A stretch of 64,000 bases of DNA. Origin: Acanthaster planci. Taxonomy: Eukaryota; Echinodermata; Asteroidea; Valvatida; Acanthasteridae. Below, in pieces: positions 37,815 through 50,212 of the stretch (the first letter of the stretch is position 1; each line of letters opens with the position of its first letter). The stretch lies in assembly GCF_001949145.1 (NCBI RefSeq), contig NW_019091418.1, positions 128,282-192,281 of the forward strand, read 5' to 3'. A program made the position numbers and the translations under genes. A model generated the notes under the pieces. It was not told the DNA's origin. It worked only from the letters and a program-made list of their open reading frames with translations, and ran no database searches.

Positions 37815-40800
37815 CCGTAGTACCTAATACTAAACTAACCAGACCCTTTGCGGACAAGCTATTTCTTGGGCTAATGTGCTCAATCACACCACATTAATGT
37901 CGACGCAAGTGGTAGCAGGACACTACAATAGTTCGATCGCAGAATGTCACGCGTTTTGCGAAGGAGAATAAGAGGGAGAGAGTAAATGAAGCGTATTCTG
38001 GGGAGGGCTTGCCGACTTCCTTTGTTGTAACAACAATCCATTGGGTTGGGAATCTGTAAGGTCAAATTGGCTGGCTTCTTGCGTGCAGTTTCCGATGCAC
38101 TCGGGCAGCTCAATTCTACACAGGATGTGCATATTTCCTGCGTAGCGTGCATTATATATCCACCCAAGATATACCCAGGCGTTGAAATCGGACTGGTTAT
38201 GCTGTGCATTACATTACAGATGTTGAACAACACTTTCTATTCTTGTAGTTGACATCAGCTATCGATTCAAAGAGGACCATTTCCTAACTGTTTTTCACCA
38301 TTTCTCCCAAACAATTCTAACGGAGCTTCTCAAATGACTTGAGAAAGCTCCGGTCTCAATCTGAAAGAGTACCCGATAGACGTCTATGCAAAACATATCA
38401 GTTCAGGGCCTTCAGTCGGATTTTTTTGGGCATACATGTCTGCCGAGTCTACCCCATATCTTTAGATTGTCACATTCAAGCTTCAAACATATAGATTCGC
38501 CGACAGATTTGAAGAATTTTTTTTCGAAAGCTCTAAGCTGTTTTCTAGGATTTTAACATACTGTGAAAAGTCTACCATTATGTCTCCTTCACTGACAGCC
38601 CCACCCCAAGAAACAAGGGCATAATCCTCTGTACTGGGATAGGTCTATAGTTTTGTCAAACAAGCTTTTGAAGCCTGCCCTACTTAACCAGAACCCTGGC
38701 TCGACAATGCAGCATTGGCAATGCCATGGAGGGGAGTTCGCGAGAAATTACCGGCTCAACACTGTGGACGCAATCTGGAGGAAACGATCGATAAGTAATC
38801 GACATCGCGATGATACTCAGGAGGGACACCCAGCCGTTTGTTATTATGCTTTTGACTCCGGTGATGGGAGCAGTGAGTATGGTCCCGTAATTTCTTCCTT
38901 CCAGTCTTGCTTCCCCCTTCGAGGTATTATTGGACACGGAAACGCACGGGTTGCTAAACATGAGTTCAGGGACCGCCTCAACTAAGTCTGCACTTGCGAG
39001 TGCCTACACCTGCCATCGAAATACGCCATTTTAAACAAGTCTCACACATTTGGGGCTCGAGTCGAGCGCACATTAATCCATAAAGTCATCAGTTGTTTGC
39101 GATTGTCAGTCCTTGTGTTACCCACCTGGGGCTGCTGCATGTGTGCTCACGCAGACACTTGGCCTTCACCATAAACCAAACCCGACAGAATTTGATAGCG
39201 TTGTTTGTCTATGATTTGGAACGGCCCCGTCTTATACTTCCCTGGAAGCCATTTGTTGGGCTCTTCCCGAAGAGCTGTGTCAGAAGGCAGGGCCTAACGA
39301 GCACGCGTAATTTGGTGGCATGACATCACTGTGACCAGATCTGGTGGCTCTTTTGACACCGATTCTCGCGGGATGTGAACCGTCGGAGAAGCTGGAACTC
39401 AACTCCCCCGACAGCCTGCGGCTGTCACATTGCAACACTGAATGGTGCAAGGGTTGAATCAACCTTGGCTGTTCGCCAGTCTGATTTTACTTCAGGCATT
39501 TGTGTGTCATGATAAGGCATTCAGCTGTAAGAAGGATCCGAGTTTTAAGAAGCAACAAAGCTGTGATAACATACCATAAAGGTTTTACAACAAGATTAAA
39601 CTTACTTCGTCTTTCCCCTCCCAACACGATTACAATTTAAAAGAGAAATAAATGGTGATTTGAGTATCGAAAGCGACAGTACGTAGAGTCAATTATGTTA
39701 AGTCTGAGCGGCACAGAATGCTCCTCTCCCTTTAAAAAAAAAAGACGACAGTGCTGTGGTTCCATTCGAAGGATGAGGAATACGAGTGGGGTATGCGCAT
39801 ACTGGCTTCGTAACCTTCACGTCACTTTCACTTTGCTGTGTCCTTATCTGTGCCACAACAACATCGACAAAATGAAGATAGCCCGATCGCGACGGGTTGC
39901 ACCCGGAACCATCGTTTTAGGGTGGATTATAACGTTCACCTTTCCTTCCAAAATGTTTAAGGGGGGATAGCCCCAAGCCCACCTCAACTCCCCGTCCCCC
40001 TAACTTCCCAGTCTAGATTTAGCTCATAGAAATGACCGGTCACGGCTTCTGCGCCGGTCCCCCAGGACCTGCCCCACCGCTTCCCTGATTGCTTCCTGTC
40101 CCAACTCCCCCCTGGCTCGCCGCGATAAGGGCCCGTCCATTTCCTTGCATTTGGGAAGCTGAGCCCCCGGCTGATGAAGCAAACCCCGACTGCTTACAGT
40201 AGAGGCTGACTTCAAGCAACTTTATACACCCTTGCCAAGGTTAGTCGCACACATTTGTCCTAAGTCACATGAGTTTTCAGCACATTCTGAAATGGTCTTC
40301 TGCTCGCACAGCCGACAGTAGAGACTGTCTGCGTTGCACCTTCTCTGCACAGAGTGAAAAGCAAGGCTTTTGAAAATCACTGAAGACGGCTTATCAATTA
40401 GAATTCTGGCCCAATCACCTCGACCCTCTCTGTCTCTCCTTCCAAAGGGGGTGCTGATACATATTCCTTTCAAGACTTGCATGATTGCTGAGCGGTTCAG
40501 CCGCACCGATCGTATCTTGACAGTCCCCTTGCTTGTACAAGGTCCGATTGCCGGTTCCTCTGAGACCTTTGCCGAGAAAGCGTCATCACCGACGTCACGT
40601 CTTCAGTAGTATTTTGCGACTCGCGAAACGTGAGTCACTGCCGACTTGAAAACCAACCCTTGGCCCTCGGGTTGACGGTGAGTAAAGGTGAACAGTTACC
40701 AGCGTAAATCGATTAAACGAAGGACCGTTTATCGATTATAGACGGCTGAACTGGGAATTACTTGTTGATCCAGTCCATCACGTACTGAACCCTTTTTGAA

Positions 40801-41490
40801 GGACTCTAAGGTATTTGGAGGGTAAGTCTGAAGTAGTAAATTTGTACACTAAAATGGATTACTTCTTCGTTCATGTGTGACATCTGACTAAACTGGGTAA
40901 GACAAAAGCAATAACTGGCCATTTTAGTGAGGACATATTCTGTAGTTTGAGACAACTGGTCTGTTTTGTTTTTTGGACACCGCACTTATTGTGATAGAGG
41001 AATTCGCAGACCCCGAAAAGTTTTGTTGAGATAGGCGTAAAGATTTAATCCTACTTGTACAAACACTATCACGATTCAGGGTAACGTCTTTCAGTCACTT
41101 CGTTTTCTCCAATATCATTGCTGTGATACATAGGCTGAACACTTTGAATGAGGTTGTTAACCGAGCATTAGATACATTAGAAGGGGAGTCTTAAGTTATC
41201 TCGATCGAAACAAAGTCTGCAAGAGATTGGTTTGTTTGGGTGTATTTGAGGTTTTCTCTGTTCTGTTTTATTTTTGTCTAACAAATATACCAGATAGTAG
41301 GATTTGACTCAAACGCAATGTTAAATCCTTCGTGTTAGGATAGGCCTAGAGCATGAGAAGTGTTAAACAATGGACGATTGCTGTACTCCGCGTAGGAATA
41401 TTGTGCGTGCCCACACTGCCTCCTCTGTTTCAAATAGTAACGTTACTTGGCAAAAGACTGTTCCGATTCGACACCATAACTACGGCGACA

Positions 41491-41720
41491 CTACACTCAC
41501 GCGCACATTCTTCAGCTTGACGCGCGCGTGCATTTGGCAAATCACGACACCCTATTGGTCAAAAAGACATGTACCACCTGTCCACGAGTGTTATGCTTCC
41601 GCAGTAATGGCTTCGAAGGCCGTGTCCGAAACGGGCTTCCAGAGCTACGGCTACGTCTATTGTCTACGCGTCTCCACGCATTTCCATTGGAGCGAAGACC
41701 TAGACCTAGCTCTAGACAAG
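41491..41720 (+). repeat. Dispersed repeat, copy 2 (longest)
   Basis: Positions 41495-41590 match the repeat at 21669-21780. The distal part (41624-41720) matches, in reverse orientation, sequence at 43929-44060: GAGACGCG, TAGCCGTAGCTC, GGACACGG and CTAGAGCTAGGTCTA occur in the same order. This copy therefore links the other two into one family. No coding capacity or terminal repeats are recognised. Confidence 0.65.
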
Positions 41721-43464
41721 AGATTCGGATGCAGCCTAAGTCTGGTTGTCGAATTGCACTAGAGATAGATTGTTTTCTTCTTCTACGGCAATTATGGATC
41801 AGACGATTTTATAGAGAACAGCCTACTCTAGATTTGATCGAAGGGTCAAGTAAAATCAGATCGATCCTCCTGCTGGATTCAACAGTCTTCCCTCTATTTT
41901 ATCTTGGATTGAGTTCCTATTGACAAGAGTGAACTTTGAATGTTTGCAAATAATTATCTGGAAGAGGTGGACAGACTGACTTCAGATGCGGTCTGAAGAA
42001 AAACTCAGTTGGAAAGGAGTACCACCGTGACAGAATATTGTGGAGACTTTCTGTTCCTAAATGATTTCCCACGATGTGTAGCCATCAAGAAGGCTGAGTG
42101 AACGTTGTGCGTCATATTTTATTCCTATAAATGGGATCGTGCAAAGAGGACATGGCTCGGATAAGCAAATGCAGCCGTTGCAAAGACTCATTTTTATCAT
42201 GTGTAATTGAGGTACCACTGAGGAAATGTTGCCGGTCCCGCCCCCATCCTTTGAAGGGAAGGGTCACAAATGCACAGGACAGCTCAACTGAACATTCTCC
42301 AATGGTAATCAGAAGGCACCGCTTCGCCGTAACAGTTAAGAGGTATTTATGTCTTTCCGCTGACCATAGTTCTTCACAAAAATAATTTCGCTCAGTTGTT
42401 TCTGTCACAGCCAATGAAGCGGCCGATCCGTTCAAATTTGTTCCTTTCCGAGTACAAATAGACAAACAGGAACCGATCATAAGTGTCAAGCTGCCATTTT
42501 CCGCCCCTCCTCGCTGTTTCTTTCTCTCTCTCTTTCAAATGCCCAAAAATAGAGACAGGCTTCACAAGAAGCGTCTGGAAGTGCCACGTCCAATATTCGT
42601 CTAGACTTTGACGCTGAGAACGCCCACACAGCAGTCCGATTTCCGACAGGCCGAATGTGCCCAATTGGGGTCTGCAACACAACAACACGCAACGCTGGTT
42701 CTCACGTGGGAACATTCGTAATCTGGCGCTTCCGATAGCCCTTTCCTGGGGGACGTGGGATTGGGTACGCCGCGTGCTCTTTCTCTTGACGTTCAGCAGG
42801 ATCTGAAGTTGAATGCGTATTGCACGAGAATTGAGTCTCTGACAAAGAGCGAATGCTCTGTAACAATTGAAAACCGTGTCGTTTGCCCTGTTGGACCCGC
42901 GTATCAAATTACAAGGCTCGTCAATAGGTTAGCATTTGGGGTTTGCTACAGCAGTATTCAAATGGGTGGGGGGAAGCAAAATCGAAACATTTTCTGCATT
43001 TTGTGGGAAATTCAAAACAAGACCAAAGCGATCCCAAAGGCTGGCTGATGCCCTGCAGGAAAGTGAACATAAACGCGGATGTCTGACGTCGGTTCAAAAA
43101 TTAATGTTCGGACCGCGAAGTCGCGAAATTGGACACGCTTCAGTTCTTGCGAAATTCGCTGCAAATCTGTTGTGATGTCAAATTCACCTCGCTTTGACAT
43201 TCGCCTGTACATGTAGTATGAACCAGCTGTAAGGTTGGTAGTATTTTATGTGAGAGTCCTCACTGCCTGATCGTCTTGTCATATTGATGAGAGTATGCCT
43301 CCTGAAATAGAACATAAGAATAACTTCAAAACAGCTCACAGCTGCCTGGGTGTCTTTCCATCATCCAAATGAAGTTAGGTGGAAAGACCAATGTTTGGAT
43401 TTTTTTTCAAATGGCTTTACTTCGATAACCTTGTACAGGCACATTTCGTAAAATGTTCTGTTAA

Positions 43465-44406
43465 GGGGCCACTCAAAATTCTCAATGTTTTTTAAATGTC
43501 GACTTTTTCTCGAAATAGTGGGTGGGTGGGTCAAGGATATAAATTGAAAATCGAAATTCACTTTTTTTACATTAATCAACTGACTTGCCTGAAATACATC
43601 TAGCGTGCGCACAATGTCATCATTTTTCAAAAAAGCAATCTTTTCCACTTTCGTTTCCATATACAGACAGGTTGACCTTGCCTGTACATAATTATGTACG
43701 TGTAAAACATGGAAGGAGGTGGTTTTACTCTTAAACTTGGATAGGCGCTTGCAGTGGTGATCAATATAGGCCCCACAAATGTAGCAGGGTACCAGGCGTG
43801 TTTATAAACCTACCGGTGCACATTGAACACCAGTGAACATTGAACACCAGTGGCTAATAAAGGTGAAATGTTCATTGCCTGTAATCAAAGACTAACCAAA
43901 CAGTAGCAAACTGCATCCAAATCTGTTGGCTAGAGCTAGGTCTACGTCTCCGTTCCGATAGATGTAGGCCAACATATGCATGTGCGTGAAGACGCGGTTG
44001 ACTGTAGGCTTAGCCGTAGCTCGGGAGGTCCATTTCCAAACGGATTGGACACGGCATGCTGTTGTGTGCACGATCGATCGCGGTCGTAAAAACCAACATG
44101 GCTGCTACCATGGACAGACCATAAGAGATACCGGCAAATCTTCGGAATTTCTGGACAGAGTAAAAGTTAATAATTAAAAATGGAACACGTATCTTCCACC
44201 TGCACATTTGATTGCAATTCCAGCCATCATCTTGTCATACTGTGTTACGTATAGATTTTTACATGTATTTGAATTTATATCAAATGCATGTACAATGTAC
44301 TGAATGAACAATGTTTTTAATCAAAATTGGGATTGGGTGGGTGGGTCAAATAAATTTTGGAAAAAAAAACCCAAATTTGAAAACAGTGAAAATTTTGAGT
44401 GGCCCC
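43465..44406. repeat. Inverted-repeat DNA element, 942 bp, with 3-bp TAA duplication
   Basis: The left end reads GGGGCCACTCAAAATTCTCA and the right end reads, as reverse complement, GGGGCCACTCAAAATTTTCA. TAA flanks both sides (43462-43464 and 44407-44409), the 3-bp duplication typical of PIF/Harbinger elements. Both ends carry GGGTGGGTGGGTCAA in direct orientation a short way in. No transposase frame is present, so it is non-autonomous. Inside lie a copy of the dispersed repeat (43929-44060) and a 17-bp tandem duplication (43820-43852, ACATTGAACACCAGTG twice), so the interior is composite. Confidence 0.75.
43929..44060 (-). repeat. Dispersed repeat, copy 3 (inverted, nested)
   Basis: The reverse complement aligns to 41624-41720 through GGACACGG, TAGCCGTAGCTC, GAGACGCG and CTAGAGCTAGGTCTA, with moderate divergence. 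It sits wholly inside the 942-bp inverted-repeat element, either captured by it or inserted into it. Confidence 0.5.
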
Positions 44407-47400
44407 TAACGTTTGTTTGTAAAATTCAAGCAACTTAAAAAGTCGGTTTAAAAAAGGACAGTAACAAATTTGGTATTCTGATTAACTTTTACTAATCCCC
44501 TTTTGTTAGAAGCTGGCATTAAAACAAAAGAAAGTAAGACTAATTGACATCTTCACCCCCTCGGGAAAAACCACACCCGTGGCAGACACAACTGCCATTA
44601 TTCCTGACAATGCTGCGACTCCATTCTGCCATGGGTAATTCAAGAGAAATCTGTGTTCCCGATTCAGTTGTGAGTTTTCCACTCTTCTGTTCCTTGTATC
44701 GTCAGAGATGGATGTGATAAGACCCCAAAGCTTTATGATCCAGACCAGTAAAGATCGTGAATCGTCTCCAGACAGGAAGGGGGCTATCAGTCCGTTTTTT
44801 ATATCTGTGTTGTCGCCCGACGGAGAGAAAATTGGCATGGATCCATGTTCGTTCGTCAGTGCTCCATAATTGACTTAATCAGGGTGTTTTTCTGTGTCTT
44901 GCCGACAGTTTTAATCTGGAAATTTATTGACCCGAGTTTAATGGAAAAGTATTCTTCAGTTTGCACTAGGTGTACTTTTGACAGTGTTACAAGTGCTGAC
45001 GTCCCCGACACAGGTCTCCACAAGAGGCTGTGATTGGATGATTCCTTTGGGATGAATGATGATGATGATATCCTTGAATGCTCTCCAGATGAAAATGTAT
45101 CAGAGCGATAGCACCGGTGAACGTTTCTGCTTGTACCATGATTGTTACACTTGCGCACGTAAAGTATGTACTTTGGAGTGGCAAGTTATACCCAGAGGGC
45201 TATGTGGCACCTGCACCAGCTTCGTAAAGTTCTGCTCAGGCTCTTAAGAAGTATCCCTACAGTTTCTTTCGAAAAGAGGAGGCTGTGTGGGCCAAGTAAT
45301 TGTGGAAATGTGTAAGTATGGCCCAGATCAACTCTCTAGATTCGAGGGCTCCCATCTGGGGGGAGCGCAGACAAAAATGTGATTGAAAAAAATCGTCAGA
45401 AGAGCCTGAGAAAAGCGAGGGGTGTCATTAAAAAATGCCTGCCGAGAAGACTTAGAAACGTTCACATGGGGAGTGAGTTTGTTTCTGGTGGATAATTAAA
45501 ACTTGGGTTTGTTAATCTACTAAAATTTGAAAATCGAACAAAATCTGAAGGACCCAACACAAACAACACATTGTTTTTTTGTTTTAGAGGCCTTGGGGGC
45601 CTCGGTTGCCCACAATAGGGCTCCGAACTCTGTTGATTTTGCACTGTTTCAATGGAGCTTGAATTAGCGCAGTACACCCATAATGCCTCTGCCGGTCATT
45701 AGGTTCTATAGTTGGTCTCTATGTATGACAAAACACAGACAATGCCCAATCTTTGTACCCTTGGAAGTAAGTGTATCTTTCGTCCATATAGCATCCGCTA
45801 TATCAAACATCAGTGTTTGTCAAATAGTTACTCCATCCATCACTTTCCGTTCGTTCGTTTGTTTGTTCGTGCCTGTTCATGCTGAAGCAGTTTGGACGAA
45901 TGTCTCTGCTTTACTCTTGTGTTCTTTTACTGGATGTGATCACGTTGGTCATCGTTACATCCTATAACTCACTCCACGTTTAAAATATTCAATTTGTAAA
46001 CCTTCAAGTAGAGGGTGACGTTGTGGACTTTGCGGAGAATACATTTTCAGCCCCGTATCGAATAGCATATTCGATAGTATGCTTTAGTATGGCATAGTAT
46101 GCCTGTAAATGATTTGGGTTGGGTGTCCAAATGGTTGGCGCTACGTATCGATCGCCCGTGGCTATTATCACTTCTCTATGCTAACCATGCATTCATCTTA
46201 GAATAATCTAACACGTGCAAGGGCACGGAGGGACGATTGGACCGACGGAGACCGCGCGCAGCCAGCAGACGACAATCGGCTGCTCGCAATTCGATTCCCG
46301 CCAAAACAAACTGCGAGGAGAGAGAGAGAAAGAGCAGCCCGTCTCGAGGCTGTTTTTTTCACCTGCCGCTCGTCCAGTGCCTTTTGTGTACGTAACGCCT
46401 CTGACAGTGCAAGTACATGTACGCGCACGTCATCTAGCGGTGAGGAGGTTGCCTCTTCATTCCTTGATGTATTCATCAGGGCAAAATGTATATAATATTA
46501 TGTCACTTTACTGATTAATTTAAGAAGCGGACCAGTGATTCATGAAAGTCAAAACGGTGATTTTTTTTTGAGGTTGTAAATGATAACACCCCTGATTATG
46601 CAAAATGGAGCACGCGTAACTTTGGATGATGTCATTTAATGCTCGCTACGATGGCACACATAGAACAATGACAAACATAGAACCATTAACATGTACAATT
46701 TCAATATTTTACATGAAGTGCTCAATTATTGAGAAGTCTTGGGGAAAGTCCGCCTCCAACATGCCAGTTCCATGATTTCCAATTAATGAATTCATCATAT
46801 CTTCCAAATCAATGAAACACTCTGATTACAGCACATATGTTAGTCGGTAAGAACGGGTTCATTTTAAGTACCTTGGAAATTACAATTCCTGGTGAAAGGG
46901 AGAGGGGAAAAATAACCACAACAGTTACTGACTGATTCCAGCATACCTTGGAGTGTCACAAGGTCACCAAGTGCGCTCGTGACTTATCTCTTGCAATGGT
47001 TGACCTGTCAAACGGTGCCAGAAACAATGCATATGAGGACTGAGTTTATTTGAAGACTGGGGAAGATCTGGGGGTCTAGTCTCCACAACGCACTCTTTGG
47101 GATTCCTAGGGGGCAGAAAGGAGAAGAGGGGGTGGCAGTCGAAATGACAACGCCTTGTTGTGACTCATGCCTAGAATGTGTGGACTACGATAAGGATGAG
47201 TCGCGCAGTATTGTGCGCGGGATTTCGTATTTTGTTTTGCACACCACCGATCACGTTCAATATCCTATCGGTGCATCAGCACACGGTTTTACTTTCAATG
47301 TCTCATTGCGGTCCTAACGCGGAAACAAAAACTGAAAGGGCAACCATCTTTGCGGCTTCATGGATGGAAATGATGTCTAAACGCATGAAGCATTTGACCC

Positions 47401-48416
47401 GCATTTGACGAAACAATGCATTCACAGCGGAGAAAAAGATTGCCGGGGGCAGATCACGTGTAATCATTGGATTCTTCTCTTACCGTGCAAGACAGGCAAG
47501 TTATGCTCATTATAAATGTTGCTATTTTTTCCATGTTTATAGTAACTGCACGTGGATTTAAAAAAAGAAAGGTGAAAAACTTTCACTTGAAACCGCAGCT
47601 TGGCAAGGAGGAAAGAATTGCATGCGATACAGGATTGTGTAGTCAGTGTCAGAATACTGGCCGGTGGTACGTGTGAACGTGTGGAATAACAAAGCCGGTT
47701 TGTTACCGTGCAGTGACAGGTACCTGTTTGAACAGGTACATTACTGAGGTGAATGTTCATACTCCGTGACAGTTCACGCGGGATGATGACACACCGTAAT
47801 TGATGCACGGTGATAAGTGGGGTTCCCGTTTTCGAGTTACAGTTCAGGTGGTTGGTTATGTTCAAGGACAGACTCATCCATGTACGAATTAGCGATACAC
47901 TCGCGGTGCCCCCCCCCAGGTGGGGAACAACCAGCATTCGTTCTGTCAGTTGTTCCTTAACAGAAGTGGGCGACACAAATCTTCCACAAAACAGGGGTCC
48001 AATGTGTGCGTGCGTCAGCATCGTGCCTATCTGTTATAACGAAAGATTTGTTTATTGTTGTGAGGCCTTGCACGTGCCCAGTTCAAGCTACGTGTGCATT
48101 GCATGCATGTACTGGTTAGGAGAGTACTGGAGATTCTCGTATTTAGTATCTGTTCTGAGAGTGAATGTTGGTAAGAGGTTTTGCAACTGATTCTCTTAAC
48201 TTTAAACCTAAAAATTGTCATCTAATTTATCAAATGTAAAATGATACATTATGTAATGTTGCTCAAGTCAATGGCCATGTACTCAGTACTTACGTAATGT
48301 GAATCACGTTTGCTTATTGTAAAGAATGACAGCATTGAAATAAATGATTCATTCATTAATTCATTTACATTTTACAGCGAGCACGAATCCCTTGCAGTGA
48401 TACCGTGCACGATATG

Positions 48417-48933
48417 GGCCGATGGGTCCCTCCCCCGTGTCCAATCCCTCTGCTCACTCTAGACTATTGTTACCTGACACATCACACACTAGAAGTCTGT
48501 AAAGAATTCCTGAGATTCCGATCAAACAATGACCAACCCAAAGGCAGGGGGGGTTCTCTCCGCCCCGTATCTTGCACATATGCAGCAAGGTATGAGACGG
48601 AGAGAACCNTGTTAAGTAACAACAGTCTGGAATGTGTGTAGGGATTGGACATGTTGGGGGGGTACCCCTCGGTCTTATTTCTTGCTGGGTATAATCTTGC
48701 ATCATATTCTTAAGTGCATCCTGACTACCCATAACGAGGCCTACAATCAACGTGCGCTGTGATTATATCCAGCAAGAAGTGAGACCGAGGGGTACCCCCA
48801 ACATGTCTAAACCAATCGCTATACACACTCTGCACTGTTGTCACCTAACACCCCCCCATGTCTGAAAAGAATTCCTCAGACTACAATGAGACAATGACCA
48901 ACACAGGGGGGGTCTCTCCGTCTCATACCTTAC
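48417..48933. repeat. Three alternating copies of a palindrome-forming repeat, with an assembly gap (N at 48609)
   Basis: Unit A (48417-48574, + orientation) runs from GGGTCCCTCCCCCGTGTCCA through GTTACCTGACA, AAGAATTCCT and ACAATGACCAAC to GGTTCTCTCCG. Positions 48584-48697 are the reverse complement of the same unit, and 48761-48933 are a third copy in + orientation (GAGACCGAGGGGTACCCC ... CACTGTTGTCACCTAACA ... AAGAATTCCTCAG ... TCTCTCCGTCTCATACC). Adjacent copies form two hairpins centred near 48579 and 48729. The middle copy lacks the AAGAATTCC/ACAATGACC part exactly at the single N. These are non-autonomous and non-coding. Confidence 0.8.
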
Positions 48934-50212
48934 TTCAAACTGTGATCGAGGTCCCCCATTCTGAAGTCGCTATTATGACATTAGCGCTTCGGACTCAAGT
49001 TTGCATTTTCCCCTGGACTTCGAGCTGGGTTTTGCAGTGACCCCTGAAGCCCCTCTCCCACGCGAACTCGAATCCAAAACTTTGAAACCTAGCCGGCATC
49101 CGTCCCCCAAGCCCAGTAGAGCTTACAACCAAGCACTCGCGTGCCAAGCCGCCAGCGCGTGCCGGCCATGCCCCCACCCCCCATGGGGATGCCGATCGTC
49201 TTGACCTTATCTACCCCGGACCGCAGGCCAAATAGCTCCCCTCAGATCCTTATCTGGGCCCAGCACGTGTCATCGTCACCTTGTACTTCCGAAATAAACT
49301 ATATCCTCTCTGTAATCCGGGTAACGGAGTCGGGCCACGCGCTTACATGTCGCTACTTCCGATAACACAATTTGGGGGACCTTCCCAGCTAGAACTTGCA
49401 TTGTATCGACGTTAGATCGTTTATTTCATATTCCATAAATATTTCCACTAAAGCATACGTGAAGTGCAATCGATGGCCCTTCGCAGTGGTGAGGTGAATA
49501 AACTGAACAAGCACTACTTTCTGAAATGGATGTTCGAGCATCTTTGGAGAGCTTGAATTTGCTTTTGGTGGATAAAGAAAAAGTGCAATAATAGCTGGCT
49601 TTATTGAGCTTCTGAATAAAGTGTAGAAATCGATGTGTCTGTGGTTACTTGGTATATTGTGGACTACCCTTCTGAAACCTGTTCATCCCCTTTCCAACAT
49701 TAAATACGATGCCTTGCCTGCGAAAAAAGCACTTTGTGCAATTTCCAACAAGTGCTCTGATCTGCCGGTACTTAAGCCCAAAATCCAAACTTTAAACTCG
49801 ACGTCTTGATTCCTGTTGTTTCGGAACCGTATTTTCTTTCCTAGAAAGGGGAACTGCATTAGTTTAGGGTGCTCTGTTGTTTTCCGATAGCATGCGCGTC
49901 CTCCTCGAAAACTTTTGGACTTTTGAATCTGAGGTTTCACTTTTGTTTGACTGAATCTTATCGTGCTAAACAGTCTGTTCATAGCCAGAGGCAATAAACA
50001 CCAAACGACGTTTTCGCTGCAAACGAGGTTTTCGGACATACCAAAAGTATTGCGAACTACTTACCTTTAATACAAATGGAAAGTTAATAGGCTGACGGTT
50101 TCGATCCCAGCAGGATCTTTCTCAAAGTGGCTATTTTCCTTGTCTAATACCATACATGCAACCCCTATTGCTGTAGCCACTCAATATGGTGTACTTCCTC
50201 TTGTCGTTCCAG

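Larger units (their letters stand above)
5631..50212 (+). other. Intron 1 of the ERG-like gene (44.6 kb) under the proposed model
   Basis: The donor is GTATGT at 5631 and the acceptor is TTGTCGTTCCAG ending at 50212. No recognisable protein-coding gene lies between them. The longest open frames (for example 9169-9672, 42392-42907 and 47464-48021, all minus strand) show no family I recognise. The stretch holds the repeats and retrotransposon fragment listed separately, plus long AT-rich tracts without visible structure. Regions without any feature I can name include 11.2-19.5 kb, 25.8-29.8 kb, 32-36.9 kb, 38-41.4 kb and 44.5-48.3 kb. A long first intron is typical of developmental transcription factors and often carries enhancers. 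Confidence 0.6.

Noticed and set aside
42392-42907. 171-codon minus-strand frame
   Set aside because: No recognisable domain, composition typical of translated non-coding DNA, and no splice or repeat context to support it.
33912-43165. Shared word CTGCAAATCTGTTGTGA at 33912 and 43150
   Set aside because: One 17-base match without flanking similarity is expected by chance in a window this size.
48300-48362. Possible LINE or SINE tail (AATAAATGATTCATTCATTAATTCATTT)-like end
   Set aside because: Only a short ATTC-type run is seen, with no coding or SINE sequence upstream that I can identify.
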